From CALKHT01 sp964511575 (lineage in GTDB: Bacteria > Planctomycetota > Phycisphaerae > Phycisphaerales > Phycisphaeraceae), in contig CAZEFM010000051.1 of the NCBI GenBank assembly GCA_964511575.1, forward strand, positions 1 to 27,273: DNA of 27,273 bases. The letters are read 5' to 3'. Every line of letters starts with the position of its first letter. The stretch's first letter is position 1. The position numbers and the translations under genes were made by a program. Shown here piece by piece: positions 14,254 to 21,910 of the stretch. The notes beneath the pieces are model-generated. The model was not told the DNA's origin. It saw only the letters and a list, made by a program, of their open reading frames with translations, and did no database searches.

Positions 14254-15603
14254 ATGATCACGGTTCCACGGCGAACCGTGCCCATTGGCGTTCCCGGGGC
14301 CGCGAGTCTCCGGCTGTACGCCGATCTCCCCGCGAAAGGGAGCGACGTGCTCGAGATGGCACCACAAGACAACGGCCCCGTATCCGAGGCCGATCGCCTG
14401 CCGCGTGATGAACTGCGTGCCCAGACGCAGCAACTGCTGGCGCGCATCAGCCATGAGATGCGAACGCCGCTCACGGCCATCCTCGGCTACGCCGGCATGC
14501 TTGCCGAGCCGGGCCATGACCACGACGCTCGCAAAGCGTATCTCGATCTCATTCAGGAGCATGGTCAGAACCTCATGACCATCATCGATCAGATGCTCGA
14601 TCTGTCGATGATGTCCAATGACCGCGTGCCGATCTTCATGCGGCCGTGCTCCCCGTGGCGCATCGTCGCCGACGTCGCTTCATCGATGCGCATCCGTGCC
14701 CGCAACAAGGGGCTCGCCTTCGCCGTCGAGTTCGTGGACAACCTGCCCGAGCTCATCCAGTCCGATCCGATCCGCCTGCGGCAGATCCTCATCTGCCTCG
14801 TCGATAACGCGCTGAAGTTCACCAACGTGGGTGGGGTGCGCATCATTGTGCGGCTCGCCGGCCCCAATCACGACAGGCGCCTGCGTTTCGAAGTCGTCGA
14901 CACCGGCATCGGCATGACCGAAGAGCAGATCAGGCAGGCGTTCCAGCCGTTCACCCAGGCGGACGAAGCGATGACGCGGCGGTACGGCGGCATGGGCATC
15001 GGCCTGACCATCGCCCAGCGACTCGCCACGCTGCTCAACGGTGAAATCACCGTGCAGTCGCAGCCGAACGAAGGCAGTTCGTTCTGCCTGAGTGTGGCAA
15101 CGGGGTCGTTGGACGATGTGCGCATGATCCCCGAGCCGCGCGAGGCGGGCCCGCGGTTCGATACCCGTCCCCCCAAACCGGCCAGGGCGCTCGACGGGTT
15201 GAACATCCTCGTCGCGGAGGACGGCCCCGACAATCAGCGATTGATTCACCACTATCTGCGGCGGGCGGGCGCGAATGTGCACGTCGTCGCCAATGGTCGT
15301 GAAGCATGCGATGCCGCCTGGCACGCGATCCAGAACAGTGAGCCATACCACCTGATTCTGATGGACATGCAGATGCCCGTGTGCGATGGGTATGAAGCGA
15401 CACGTTTGCTGCGCGCCAATGGTTACACCCGTCCGATCGTCGCGCTGACCGCGCACGCCAGTGCCGAGGATTGCGACCGATGTCTTGCCGCAGGGTGCGA
15501 CGACTACGAAACGAAGCCCATCAACCGGGGAAGGCTCATCGACCTGATCCGTCGATGGACGCAACACCCCCCAGCCGACGACTGTCCCGCGGCGTTGATC
15601 TGA
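14254..15603 (+). CDS. Hybrid histidine kinase with receiver domain
   Basis: The product has 449 residues and no membrane segment. A short N-terminus (1-55, no recognised sensor) precedes the HisKA domain with His67 (LLARISHEMRTPL). The ATPase domain carries the N-box around LICLVDNALKFT (179-190), G1 DTGIGM (216-221) and G2 GGMGIGL (245-251). A receiver domain follows at about 316-435, with the acidic pocket AED (321-323), phospho-acceptor Asp371 (LMDMQMP) and conserved Lys421 (ETKPI). It should therefore pass phosphate from His67 to Asp371 internally and perhaps on to an unlinked phosphotransfer protein. The start at 14254 has GGGGATGG upstream; the open frame further upstream is not protein-like and covers the shared promoter. 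No output regulator is nearby. Confidence 0.92.
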   Translation: MITVPRRTVPIGVPGAASLRLYADLPAKGSDVLEMAPQDNGPVSEADRLPRDELRAQTQQLLARISHEMRTPLTAILGYAGMLAEPGHDHDARKAYLDLIQEHGQNLMTIIDQMLDLSMMSNDRVPIFMRPCSPWRIVADVASSMRIRARNKGLAFAVEFVDNLPELIQSDPIRLRQILICLVDNALKFTNVGGVRIIVRLAGPNHDRRLRFEVVDTGIGMTEEQIRQAFQPFTQADEAMTRRYGGMGIGLTIAQRLATLLNGEITVQSQPNEGSSFCLSVATGSLDDVRMIPEPREAGPRFDTRPPKPARALDGLNILVAEDGPDNQRLIHHYLRRAGANVHVVANGREACDAAWHAIQNSEPYHLILMDMQMPVCDGYEATRLLRANGYTRPIVALTAHASAEDCDRCLAAGCDDYETKPINRGRLIDLIRRWTQHPPADDCPAALI

Positions 15604-15621
15604 CCGATTCGCATTTGCGTG

Positions 15622-17001
15622 TCAGCCTTCCTCCTCGCGCGTGATCCAGCGGGCGATGTCCGCGATCACGCGTTCATCGACATGGTTGGGCTGCATGTAC
15701 TCGGCCGGCCCGCTCACGCCTTCGCCGGGCATGAACAGGTGATTGAGGTTGTCGTATCGCTTCAACGTGATGCCCGCGCGCTGCTCGGCAAGCGATTGCC
15801 ACCGCGCGAAGTCGGCATCGGTGACCTGATAGTCCCGGCCGCCGTGCATCACCAGCATCGACACCGCGCTCGCGCGGGCGACGACGATCGGGTCGTACGA
15901 TCGCAAATCCAGCCAATAGGCCGGCGGAGCGTTGAGCAGCAGGTCCACGCGCTGGGCGTCCGCGTCCGTCAACGCTTGAATCGTTGCGAGGTCTTCCTTC
16001 AGCTTCGGCAGCATTGTTTCGACTCGCGCGGCTGCTTGTTCATCCACCTTGGCGATGTGTGCCACCTGCTCGACGATGACATCGGGCAGCGGTCGCGTCG
16101 CCCCGGCGAGAACGATCAACCCCGCCACGCGGCCTTTGGCGCGCTTCACGATGCGAGGGCCGAGCATGCCGCCGAGGCTGTGCCCCAGCACGTACACGCG
16201 GTCGGCATCGATGCGTTGCATCTGCCGCAACTGATCGATGGCAGCCACCACATCGTCGATGACTTCCTCATCCACGGTGAAGGGTTTATCGGCGAAGGTT
16301 TGCGGATGGGAACGGGTGCGCTTGTCGTAGCGCAGCACCGCGATGCCGCGCGAGGCAAGCCCCCACGCCAGATCGCGAAACGGTTGGTTGGGCCCGAGGG
16401 TCGCGTTCATGTCGCCCGGCCCCGAGCCATGCACCAGCACGACCACGGGGTGAGGCCCATCGCCTTTGGGGATCGTCAGCCGGCCCGTGAGCGGAAACTC
16501 GGCCGTGACGATCATGGGTTGGTCGTCGAACCGGGTTGCATCGGCGTAGGGCGGTGGGGGTGCTTCCACGCGCGGCCGGGGGTTGAGAAAGAAAAACCCG
16601 TGGACCTGTCGCGTTTCAAAGTCGACCACCACGATGTAGTCGAGCGTGCCGCGTTCGAAGTGGACCGGGCGCGTCACACGGTGCAGCTTGCCGACGCGGT
16701 CGAAGGTGGGTTCGTCACTCGCGCCGGTGGGAGGGCCGACGAGCAGCAACACCTGGCCGTATGCCTGAGCGACGGCCTCGCTGGTGAGGTCGCCGCGTGC
16801 TTCGGGCGCGAGCATGGCCAGCACTTGGTCGTACCGTTCGGCTGCGAGATGATGGAGAAGCTGCTGGGAGATCAGCAGTGCCGCGGCCTCTTCCAGAGGC
16901 GTGCGGTCGACTGCCTCATCCGCTGCCGCACGCACCGTCTCGGGCAGGATCAGTCCGAGCGTCAGCAGCAGCACGCATAGTCCGATGGCCGCACGTTGCA
17001 T
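15622..17001 (-). CDS. Secreted alpha/beta hydrolase with N-terminal DUF3887-like domain
   Basis: The product has 459 residues with a cleavable signal peptide (about 1-25, LLLTLGLILPETVRA). Residues 35-135 resemble the DUF3887 fold found before hydrolases (LAAERYDQVLAMLAPEARGDLTSEAVAQAYGQVL). The alpha/beta-hydrolase domain runs from about 165 to the end: oxyanion region VLVHGSGPGDMN, nucleophile Ser275 (GHSLGG), acid Asp390 (HGGRDYQV) and His421 (NLNHLF), a complete triad. Relatives are esterases or dienelactone-hydrolase-like enzymes acting outside the cytoplasm; the substrate is unknown. The gene is convergent with the hybrid kinase, with 18 bases between. The only ATG that keeps the signal peptide is at 17001. 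Confidence 0.9.
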   Translation of the reverse strand: MQRAAIGLCVLLLTLGLILPETVRAAADEAVDRTPLEEAAALLISQQLLHHLAAERYDQVLAMLAPEARGDLTSEAVAQAYGQVLLLVGPPTGASDEPTFDRVGKLHRVTRPVHFERGTLDYIVVVDFETRQVHGFFFLNPRPRVEAPPPPYADATRFDDQPMIVTAEFPLTGRLTIPKGDGPHPVVVLVHGSGPGDMNATLGPNQPFRDLAWGLASRGIAVLRYDKRTRSHPQTFADKPFTVDEEVIDDVVAAIDQLRQMQRIDADRVYVLGHSLGGMLGPRIVKRAKGRVAGLIVLAGATRPLPDVIVEQVAHIAKVDEQAAARVETMLPKLKEDLATIQALTDADAQRVDLLLNAPPAYWLDLRSYDPIVVARASAVSMLVMHGGRDYQVTDADFARWQSLAEQRAGITLKRYDNLNHLFMPGEGVSGPAEYMQPNHVDERVIADIARWITREEEG

Positions 17002-17053
17002 CCGTCAATTCCGGGAAGGGGCGTGGCGATTCACAGAGGGACGGCAGGGAAGG

Positions 17054-17698
17054 TCAGTTTCGGTTGCTCGCCATGGCGTCGGTTTCGCCGTACGCCAGGA
17101 AGTGCGCATTCTGCACCGGCACCACCACGTCCAGAAGATCGCGCAGCACCTGAGCCGGCGAACCGATCGAATCGACCTCGACGATCAGGTCCTTGTCGTA
17201 GTGCGACAGCACCGGCCGGGTGTCACGCTCGTACACCTCCCACCGATGACGGATGACCTTTTCATCCGCATCGTCGAGGCGGTTTTCCTTCAGGGCGCGG
17301 CGGCGAAGACGCTTGACCATCGCTTCCTTGTCGCTGCACACCAGGTGGATGATCTTGAGCACATCGATCAGCTCATCCATCAAGGACGCCTGTGCCAGCG
17401 TTCGGGGGATGCCATCGAGCACGAGCAGATCCTGTTGCGGCTTGAAATCGCCCAGCACGGTGTGGGCGTGGATCGACTGTGCCCACATCTTCACCGTGAC
17501 TTCGTCGGGCACCAGTTCGCCGCGCGAGGAGTATTCATAGAACGTGCGGCCGAGCTCGGAGTTGATGTCGATGCGTCGGAACACATCGCCGCAGGCACAG
17601 TGATAGAAGCCCGGGATGGTGCCGAGAATCTTGCCCTGCGTTCCCTTGCCTGCGCCCGGCGCGCCGAACAGCAGCACACACTTGTAACGGTTGTTCAT
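17054..17698 (-). CDS. adk: Adenylate kinase, short-lid form
   Basis: The enzyme interconverts ATP + AMP and 2 ADP. The product has 214 residues. P-loop GAPGAGKGT is at 12-20, and the AMP site is marked by GDVFRR (37-42) and DGIPRT (95-100, usually DGFPRT). After KRLRRRALKENRLDDADEKVIRHRWEVYERDTRPVL there is no long LID insert and no Cys4 zinc knuckle, so this is the short-lid type, with extra residues at the C-terminus (about 190-214) making up the length. The ATG at 17698 is 12 codons inside the open frame and places the P-loop at the normal position. It lies 108 bases after the nuoA stop on the same strand. A related nucleoside monophosphate kinase is possible, but the motifs favour Adk. 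Confidence 0.88.
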   Translation of the reverse strand: MNNRYKCVLLFGAPGAGKGTQGKILGTIPGFYHCACGDVFRRIDINSELGRTFYEYSSRGELVPDEVTVKMWAQSIHAHTVLGDFKPQQDLLVLDGIPRTLAQASLMDELIDVLKIIHLVCSDKEAMVKRLRRRALKENRLDDADEKVIRHRWEVYERDTRPVLSHYDKDLIVEVDSIGSPAQVLRDLLDVVVPVQNAHFLAYGETDAMASNRN

Positions 17699-17762
17699 AG
17701 TCGCTCGCCTTGTCCGACTGGTCAGCGTAACCACCCAAGGCTTAATTAAACACCCTTAGAGA

Positions 17763-17781
17763 CGAAAGGGAAATCCTTTCG
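17763..17781 (-). terminator. Hairpin between nuoA and adk
   Basis: CGAAAGG (17763-17769) and CCTTTCG (17775-17781) form a 7-bp stem with a 5-base loop, 26 bases past the nuoA stop. On the minus strand a T-rich stretch (GTTTAATTAA) follows only after about 13 bases, so termination would be weak. Confidence 0.35.
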
Positions 17782-17806
17782 CCCTTGGGCTGATGATTTG
17801 AGGGTA

Positions 17807-18286
17807 TCAGATGCGCACACGCCCGGCGGCAAGGCCCGCCTCGGCTTCATCGGCGATCGCTTCCGGGTCACGCCGCGCCAGCGAGCCCATGTCGAGCCCG
17901 GCGGTGCCCTTGAATCCGGTGCTGACGCTCGACCGGACCCAGTCAAGGCTGCCGGAGTACCACTCGTAGGCGTAGCCGACGATGATGATCGCCAGGAACG
18001 GCGTGCCGAGCACCAGCGCTTCGACGGGGAACTCGCGGTAGACGGTCGCCCAAGGGTAGATCAGCGCAACTTCAACGTCGAACACGAGATAGAACAGCGC
18101 CACGATGTAGAAGCGCAGGTCGAACTGCACCCAGCTCGATCCGATGGTGGGCTCGCCGCACTCATAGATCGCCGCTTTTTCCGAGTTGGGCAGGCTCGGC
18201 CGAACGATTCGGCCCACCAGCAGGTTCAGAAAGACGAACCCCAGCCCAAAGCCCAGAAAAATCGTAATCGACAGCAATGCTTCCAC
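17807..18286 (-). CDS. nuoA: NADH-quinone oxidoreductase subunit A
   Basis: This is a small membrane subunit of respiratory complex I. The product has 159 residues and three membrane helices (about 4-26, 58-80, 88-108). Family landmarks are YECGEPTIGSSWVQFDLRFYIVALFYLVFDVEVALIYPWA (41-80), including the conserved Cys-Gly and Asp-Val-Glu, and YEWYSGSLDW after helix 3. About 43 extra residues follow at the C-terminus and look disordered. The GTG start at 18286 has a perfect AGGAG eight bases upstream (18296-18300); the open frame upstream has no start with such a site. No nuoB or other complex I gene is adjacent, since adk lies downstream and a secreted protein gene upstream. That is unusual because nuoA normally heads an operon. 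Confidence 0.93.
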   Translation of the reverse strand: MEALLSITIFLGFGLGFVFLNLLVGRIVRPSLPNSEKAAIYECGEPTIGSSWVQFDLRFYIVALFYLVFDVEVALIYPWATVYREFPVEALVLGTPFLAIIIVGYAYEWYSGSLDWVRSSVSTGFKGTAGLDMGSLARRDPEAIADEAEAGLAAGRVRI

Positions 18287-18413
18287 TTGCAACGCTCCTG
18301 TGGCGAGGGTCGGAACCCGGGCTGCCCATGATAGTCCCGCACGCAACCGCGCTCAAGAGAGGGGCAGAGGGGTCGCGATTGCGGATTGGGCAGGGAGCAG
18401 TGGGGCGCGACCT

Positions 18414-18435
18414 CCCGGGGACGGTTGTCCCCGGG
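18414..18435 (-). terminator. GC-rich hairpin after the peptidase-like gene
   Basis: CCCGGGGAC (18414-18422) and GTCCCCGGG (18427-18435) form a perfect 9-bp stem with a GGTT loop, 31 bases past the stop at 18466. No T-run follows on the minus strand, so it may be a stabilising or Rho-assisted 3' end rather than a classical terminator. Confidence 0.4.
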
Positions 18436-18465
18436 GCTTTGGGAGCGGGGGTGTTGGCGGGTGGG

Positions 18466-19683
18466 TTATTGGGCGAAGCGCTTCCAGCCTTCGTGGAGTT
18501 TGGGTTCGGGGATCTTGTAGACCTCTTCGACAGTGGAGATGACGGGGGTGTTCTCCGGGGCGTCGCGCACGGCGACGACGAACGGCTCGAACTTGTCCCG
18601 TTCGCGCGACAGCAGCGTCATGAGGCTCCACGCCTCGGCGTAGTTGGGCATCTGCATCGAGGCGGTGGAGTAGGTCTGCAGCACATCGTGCGGCCGGGCA
18701 AGGCGGTTTTCACGCACCAGCGTGCGCACCAGGTTGGCCCAACTGTCCGCACCGTTGACGTTGCGCGGCTCGTAGCTGACGGTGGTGAACGATGGCTGGT
18801 TGTAGAGCAGGGTTTCGCAGACGTTGCCGAAGCCGGTCACCATGGCGTCGGTGGCTCGGCCGTCGGTCAACTGTTTCATCATCATGCAGCCGATCTGGTA
18901 GACGACGGCGGTACGGCTGGCCTTGCCGCGCTGGATCTTGGAGAGGTTGATCACCGCCATGGTGCCGATGGAAAAGGACGCGGCGTTCTTCGCCATGCCC
19001 TTGGGGTCCTGCCCTTCGAACTTCATGCCCTTTTCGCCCAGCACATCGAACATCGCGTCGATGAACTGCTGGTACTGGTAGTTGTCATCGAGCAGGGCGA
19101 TGTGGGCGCTGCGACGATCGAGGCCGGATTTGAACACCCCGCCGTACGCCCGGCCGAGCATTTGTTGAATGCGGGTGGCGTCGCTCATGTGCTCACGGGC
19201 GGTGGCTTCGCTGGCGACGATGTTGAAGCTGTGGGCGGGGAAGATGCCGACGCGGGCGTTGCTGCGCTTGATGATCTCCTTGACGATCTCTTCGTGCATG
19301 GCATGCCAGGCGTCGGGCTTGCGCGGGCCGAGCGGGGCATTGGGGTTGACGGTGCGCTTGGGCGCTTCGGCCTGTTCCTCATCGTCGGTGGCGGGGGCAG
19401 CGCCGCCGGGGCCGCTCTCGCGTGCTTCCCTGAGCGCTTCGATATGGGCGGTGGTGAAGCGCATGCGGTTGAGCTGCACGCGCACCGGGCCGGTGACATC
19501 GAACGCCAGCCCGCGTTCCGCCGCCAGCGCGACGATTTCATCGTGTGGCTTCTGGTCCTGCCGCAGCTTGCGGATGTCATCGAGCGTGAGTGGGGCGGTC
19601 GCATCGTCGGCATGCACGGCTGTACCAAGCGATGTGAGGATCAGAAGCAGGATGAGCAGGATCGGACGTGGACGGGTGGACAT
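18466..19683 (-). CDS. Secreted DUF1570-like protein with degenerate peptidase site
   Basis: The product has 405 residues. A signal peptide (1-25, ending VHA) is followed by two short helical units (33-60 LTLDDIRKLRQDQKPHDEIVALAAERG and about 74-87) and an acidic linker (95-110). The main domain (about 125-400) resembles DUF1570/gluzincin-type proteins of planctomycetes: HSFNIVASEATAREHMSDATRIQQMLGRAY (151-180), ALLDDNYQYQQFIDAM, and late NYAEAWSLMTLL. Where the HExxH zinc motif should be there is VYQIGC (Tyr262, Gln263, Cys266), and where WLNEG would follow there is GFGNVCE. It is therefore probably a non-catalytic relative. GGAGC eight bases before the ATG supports the start. A perfect TATAAT 39 bases upstream suggests its own promoter. 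The family assignment is from memory of sequence style, so moderately sure. Confidence 0.75.
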   Translation of the reverse strand: MSTRPRPILLILLLILTSLGTAVHADDATAPLTLDDIRKLRQDQKPHDEIVALAAERGLAFDVTGPVRVQLNRMRFTTAHIEALREARESGPGGAAPATDDEEQAEAPKRTVNPNAPLGPRKPDAWHAMHEEIVKEIIKRSNARVGIFPAHSFNIVASEATAREHMSDATRIQQMLGRAYGGVFKSGLDRRSAHIALLDDNYQYQQFIDAMFDVLGEKGMKFEGQDPKGMAKNAASFSIGTMAVINLSKIQRGKASRTAVVYQIGCMMMKQLTDGRATDAMVTGFGNVCETLLYNQPSFTTVSYEPRNVNGADSWANLVRTLVRENRLARPHDVLQTYSTASMQMPNYAEAWSLMTLLSRERDKFEPFVVAVRDAPENTPVISTVEEVYKIPEPKLHEGWKRFAQ

Positions 19684-19721
19684 GGTGAAGCTCCGAAAGC
19701 CCCGCGCAACAGGCTGGGTCC

Positions 19722-19727
19722 ATTATA
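19722..19727 (-). promoter_or_regulatory. -10 element (TATAAT) for the peptidase-like gene
   Basis: A consensus TATAAT on the minus strand lies 39 bases before the ATG at 19683, in the 59-base gap after the CPBP gene. No -35 match is apparent; that position falls in the end of the CPBP gene. Confidence 0.55.
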
Positions 19728-19742
19728 CGGCAAGGCTGGGGG

Positions 19743-20486
19743 TTACCCGAAAAGAAGTTGCCAGCCGATGATGAAAATCGCCAGGTCGACGATGGCGTGG
19801 CTGAGATAGCCGGGCCAGACGGATTGATAGCGCAGGTAGAGCCACGACCAGATGGCTCCGCCGACGAACACGCCGATGTTGGCGAGGATGGCGACGGTCC
19901 AGCCCATCTGCGGGACCAGGGCGATGACGTGGTGGACGGTGAACGCGGCCGCGGCGGCGAGCACGGCTGCCCCGGCGGGCAGAAACCGCTCGAACTTGCG
20001 AAAGACGAACCAGCGGTAGACGTACTCTTCCAGCACCGAGTTGACGAAGATGAGATACGCGCACAGGCCCAGGTATCGGCCGACGCTGGTGAGCTCGTTC
20101 GCCGCGGCGACCTGGCGGACCTGCTCGACATCGATGAGGCGGACGCCCACGGTGTAGTAGGCGGCGAAAATGATGACACTGATGGCGATGCCCAGCGCAG
20201 CGCCGACGGCGAAGCCACCCTTGCGCGGCGGCGACCAGCTCGGCCGTTGCCGATCCACCCACAGCCACCACACGGCAGGGAGGGCGAACATCCAGAGTTT
20301 GGCGAGCAGGTAGATCGCCGAGCCGATGGGCCCGGGCAGGAGGATCAGGCTGAACGATGCGCCGATGCTGGGCGCGGGGACGAGCAGAAGCAGGGCGAGT
20401 GCGGCTGAGCGACGGGTGGATCGGTCGAGCGAATCGGGGTGCGAAGCCTTCCCCGGAGGCATCGCGGTGGAAGTGTCACTCTTCAT
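19743..20486 (-). CDS. CPBP-family intramembrane metalloprotease
   Basis: The product has 247 residues with about seven or eight hydrophobic segments, and therefore lies in the cytoplasmic membrane. The CPBP (Abi/CAAX-like) motifs are complete: motif 1 EEYVYRW (Glu153, Glu154, Arg158), motif 2 FTVHHVIAL (His185/186) and motif 3 LSHAIVD (His230). Relatives cleave within membranes or process prenylated or peptide substrates; many bacterial ones have no known substrate. The start ATG at 20486 overlaps the end of ptsH by 11 bases, which suggests translational coupling and places it in the hpf-ptsN-ptsH operon. Residues 1-25 are hydrophilic and cytoplasmic. Confidence 0.9.
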   Translation of the reverse strand: MKSDTSTAMPPGKASHPDSLDRSTRRSAALALLLLVPAPSIGASFSLILLPGPIGSAIYLLAKLWMFALPAVWWLWVDRQRPSWSPPRKGGFAVGAALGIAISVIIFAAYYTVGVRLIDVEQVRQVAAANELTSVGRYLGLCAYLIFVNSVLEEYVYRWFVFRKFERFLPAGAAVLAAAAAFTVHHVIALVPQMGWTVAILANIGVFVGGAIWSWLYLRYQSVWPGYLSHAIVDLAIFIIGWQLLFG

Positions 20487-20757
20487 CGAACTGGCGGTTG
20501 ACCAAATCCTGGAGGGCGGCGATGGCTTCGGCGGCGTCGGGGCCGTCGGCGACGACCTCCAGCTCCGTCCCGCGCGTCGCGCCGAGCATCATCATCTGCA
20601 TGATCGACTTGCCATCGACCTTCTGGGCGCCCTTGCAGACCTGAATGTCACTCTGAAAGCCGTTGGCGGTGTCGACGAACGCCATCGCCGGCCGGGCGTG
20701 CAGACCCAGCCGGTTGGAAATCGTCACCCGCACGGATAGACGGCTGTTGGAAGACAT
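20476..20757 (-). CDS. ptsH: HPr-like phosphocarrier protein
   Basis: The product has 93 residues, the usual HPr size. It accepts phosphate from enzyme I at His20 in NRLGLHARPA and passes it to EIIA proteins. The regulatory-serine region is DGKSIMQMMML with Ser51, the position phosphorylated by HPr kinase where one is present. It could be a sugar-type HPr or the nitrogen-type NPr (ptsO); with an adjacent EIIA of PtsN type and no sugar permease, a regulatory role is likely. The start ATG at 20757 is unambiguous, though the Shine-Dalgarno sequence is poor. It lies 135 bases after the EIIA gene and overlaps the CPBP gene. Confidence 0.93.
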   Translation of the reverse strand: MSSNSRLSVRVTISNRLGLHARPAMAFVDTANGFQSDIQVCKGAQKVDGKSIMQMMMLGATRGTELEVVADGPDAAEAIAALQDLVNRQFDEE

Positions 20758-20892
20758 GGTTCGGAGAAACTCGCGGATCCAATATCAAAATCAGCACAGC
20801 GGACATCTGGCAATGGAGCGTTTTTCTCCGGCGATGCTGCGCCACGGAGTCTGCACGTTGCGATTCGCCGTCCGGCATCGGCGCTGCGCGTT

Positions 20893-21369
20893 TTACCCCT
20901 GCAGTTGCTGCATGTCGGCTTCCTGCAGCAGGTCGACAACCTCTTCACGGGTGGTGGCCTGTCGCAGGAATCGGCGGAACTGGTCCTTCTGAAGGTTGTA
21001 GAAGATGTTCTCCATGGCCTGCAGATGTTCGTCCGGACGATCCTTGGGGCTCAGAAGCAGGACGATGCTGTAGACCGGCGCCTTGTCCAGCGCGTTGAAG
21101 TCCACGCCCTTCTGGCTGATGCCGATGGCGGCGACCATCTTCTCGATCTTTTCGTGTTTGACGTGGGGCACGGCCACGCCCTTGCCGAATCCCGTGGAGC
21201 CGCGCTTCTCGCGTTCCAGCACCAGGCGAATGGTTTCCTCACGCAACTCAGCGCTGGCGGCGCCCGCGGCAATCAGGGCGTCGATCAACTCGGTGATGAC
21301 CTCATCACGCTCGGTGGCTTCAAGGTTGGGAACAATGGCGTCGGCGGCAACGAAATCCTGTAGCTTCAT
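20893..21369 (-). CDS. ptsN: PTS EIIA domain protein, PtsN (nitrogen-regulatory) type
   Basis: The product is a stand-alone 158-residue EIIA of the fructose/mannitol/Ntr family. The phospho-accepting histidine is His69 in KGVAVPHVKHEKI, preceded by EKRGSTGFGKG, both highly typical. No membrane EIIB/EIIC domains are attached or nearby, so it is more likely a regulator that reads out PTS phosphorylation than a transporter part. It sits between hpf and ptsH, echoing the hpf-ptsN-(rapZ)-ptsO order of proteobacterial rpoN operons. A TACAAT 41 bases upstream suggests an internal promoter. The symbol is by analogy; the domain call is secure. Confidence 0.9.
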   Translation of the reverse strand: MKLQDFVAADAIVPNLEATERDEVITELIDALIAAGAASAELREETIRLVLEREKRGSTGFGKGVAVPHVKHEKIEKMVAAIGISQKGVDFNALDKAPVYSIVLLLSPKDRPDEHLQAMENIFYNLQKDQFRRFLRQATTREEVVDLLQEADMQQLQG

Positions 21370-21409
21370 AGGTCGTACTCGAAATCCAGGGAGGTCCGAA
21401 CTTTCGCGT

Positions 21410-21415
21410 ATTGTA
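21410..21415 (-). promoter_or_regulatory. -10 element (TACAAT) before the EIIA gene
   Basis: TACAAT on the minus strand stands 41 bases before the ATG at 21369, in the 147-base gap after hpf. No clear -35 is seen. Confidence 0.4.
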
Positions 21416-21516
21416 GGAAAAGTTGGCCCGGCGGGCGCAATGCAAATCCGTTCCCCCTCAAATTCCGTCGCGCCAGGCGCCGACAGCGGGCGATTTCCCC
21501 GCCGTCCGGCTGCGAA

Positions 21517-21825
21517 TCATCGCTTCAAATGCTTGCGGTTGCGCAGCTTCTCCTTGTGCTCATGCAGTTGACGCTCCAGCCTGTCCACCGCCCCGTCGAT
21601 GCAGGCGTAAAGGTCGTCGCCGTGGGTCCGCACCACGAACGGGTCGCTGCGCTCCACGTGGACGATCATCTCAATCTCATATTGCCAGCTGTCCGATTTG
21701 TCGGCGAGAATCTCGATTTCCGTGATGCGGTCGAAATAACGCGGCAGCTTCGCGGTTTTGTCGGCAGCGTAGTCCCGGATCGCATCGGTGATCTCCAGGT
21801 GCTTGCCGCTGATCGTGATCTCCAT
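21517..21825 (-). CDS. hpf: Ribosome hibernation-promoting factor, short form
   Basis: The product has 102 residues, the length of short HPF/YfiA proteins, without the C-terminal dimerisation domain of long HPF. It shows MEITISGKHLEITDAIRDYAADKTAKLPRYFDRI (1-34) and DLYACIDGAVDRLERQLHEHKEKLRNRK (72-99), the beta-alpha pattern and basic C-terminal helix that bind the 30S decoding channel during stationary phase. The ATG at 21825 is 34 codons inside the open frame; it has AAAGGAG upstream and begins at the conserved MxIxIxGKH. It follows the DUF502 gene by 85 bases and precedes the EIIA gene. A TAGAAT at 21891-21896 (minus strand) could be an extra promoter. Confidence 0.93.
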   Translation of the reverse strand: MEITISGKHLEITDAIRDYAADKTAKLPRYFDRITEIEILADKSDSWQYEIEMIVHVERSDPFVVRTHGDDLYACIDGAVDRLERQLHEHKEKLRNRKHLKR

Positions 21826-21910
21826 TCGCAGGCAACTCCTTTCCGTGGCGCTTGCCCGACGAGCGGCGGCCAAGCGGTAGGTTTCGAACGATTCTACCGA
21901 TCCACAAACG

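Noticed and set aside
15619..16980. Plus-strand frame of 453 codons over the hydrolase
   Set aside because: It is an antisense shadow of a secreted hydrolase with a complete catalytic triad; it shows no domain and is His/Arg/Gln-rich.
18277..19809. Plus-strand frame of 510 codons over the peptidase-like gene
   Set aside because: It is the complement of a gene with signal peptide, ribosome binding site and promoter; the Gly/Val/His-rich composition is typical of a shadow.
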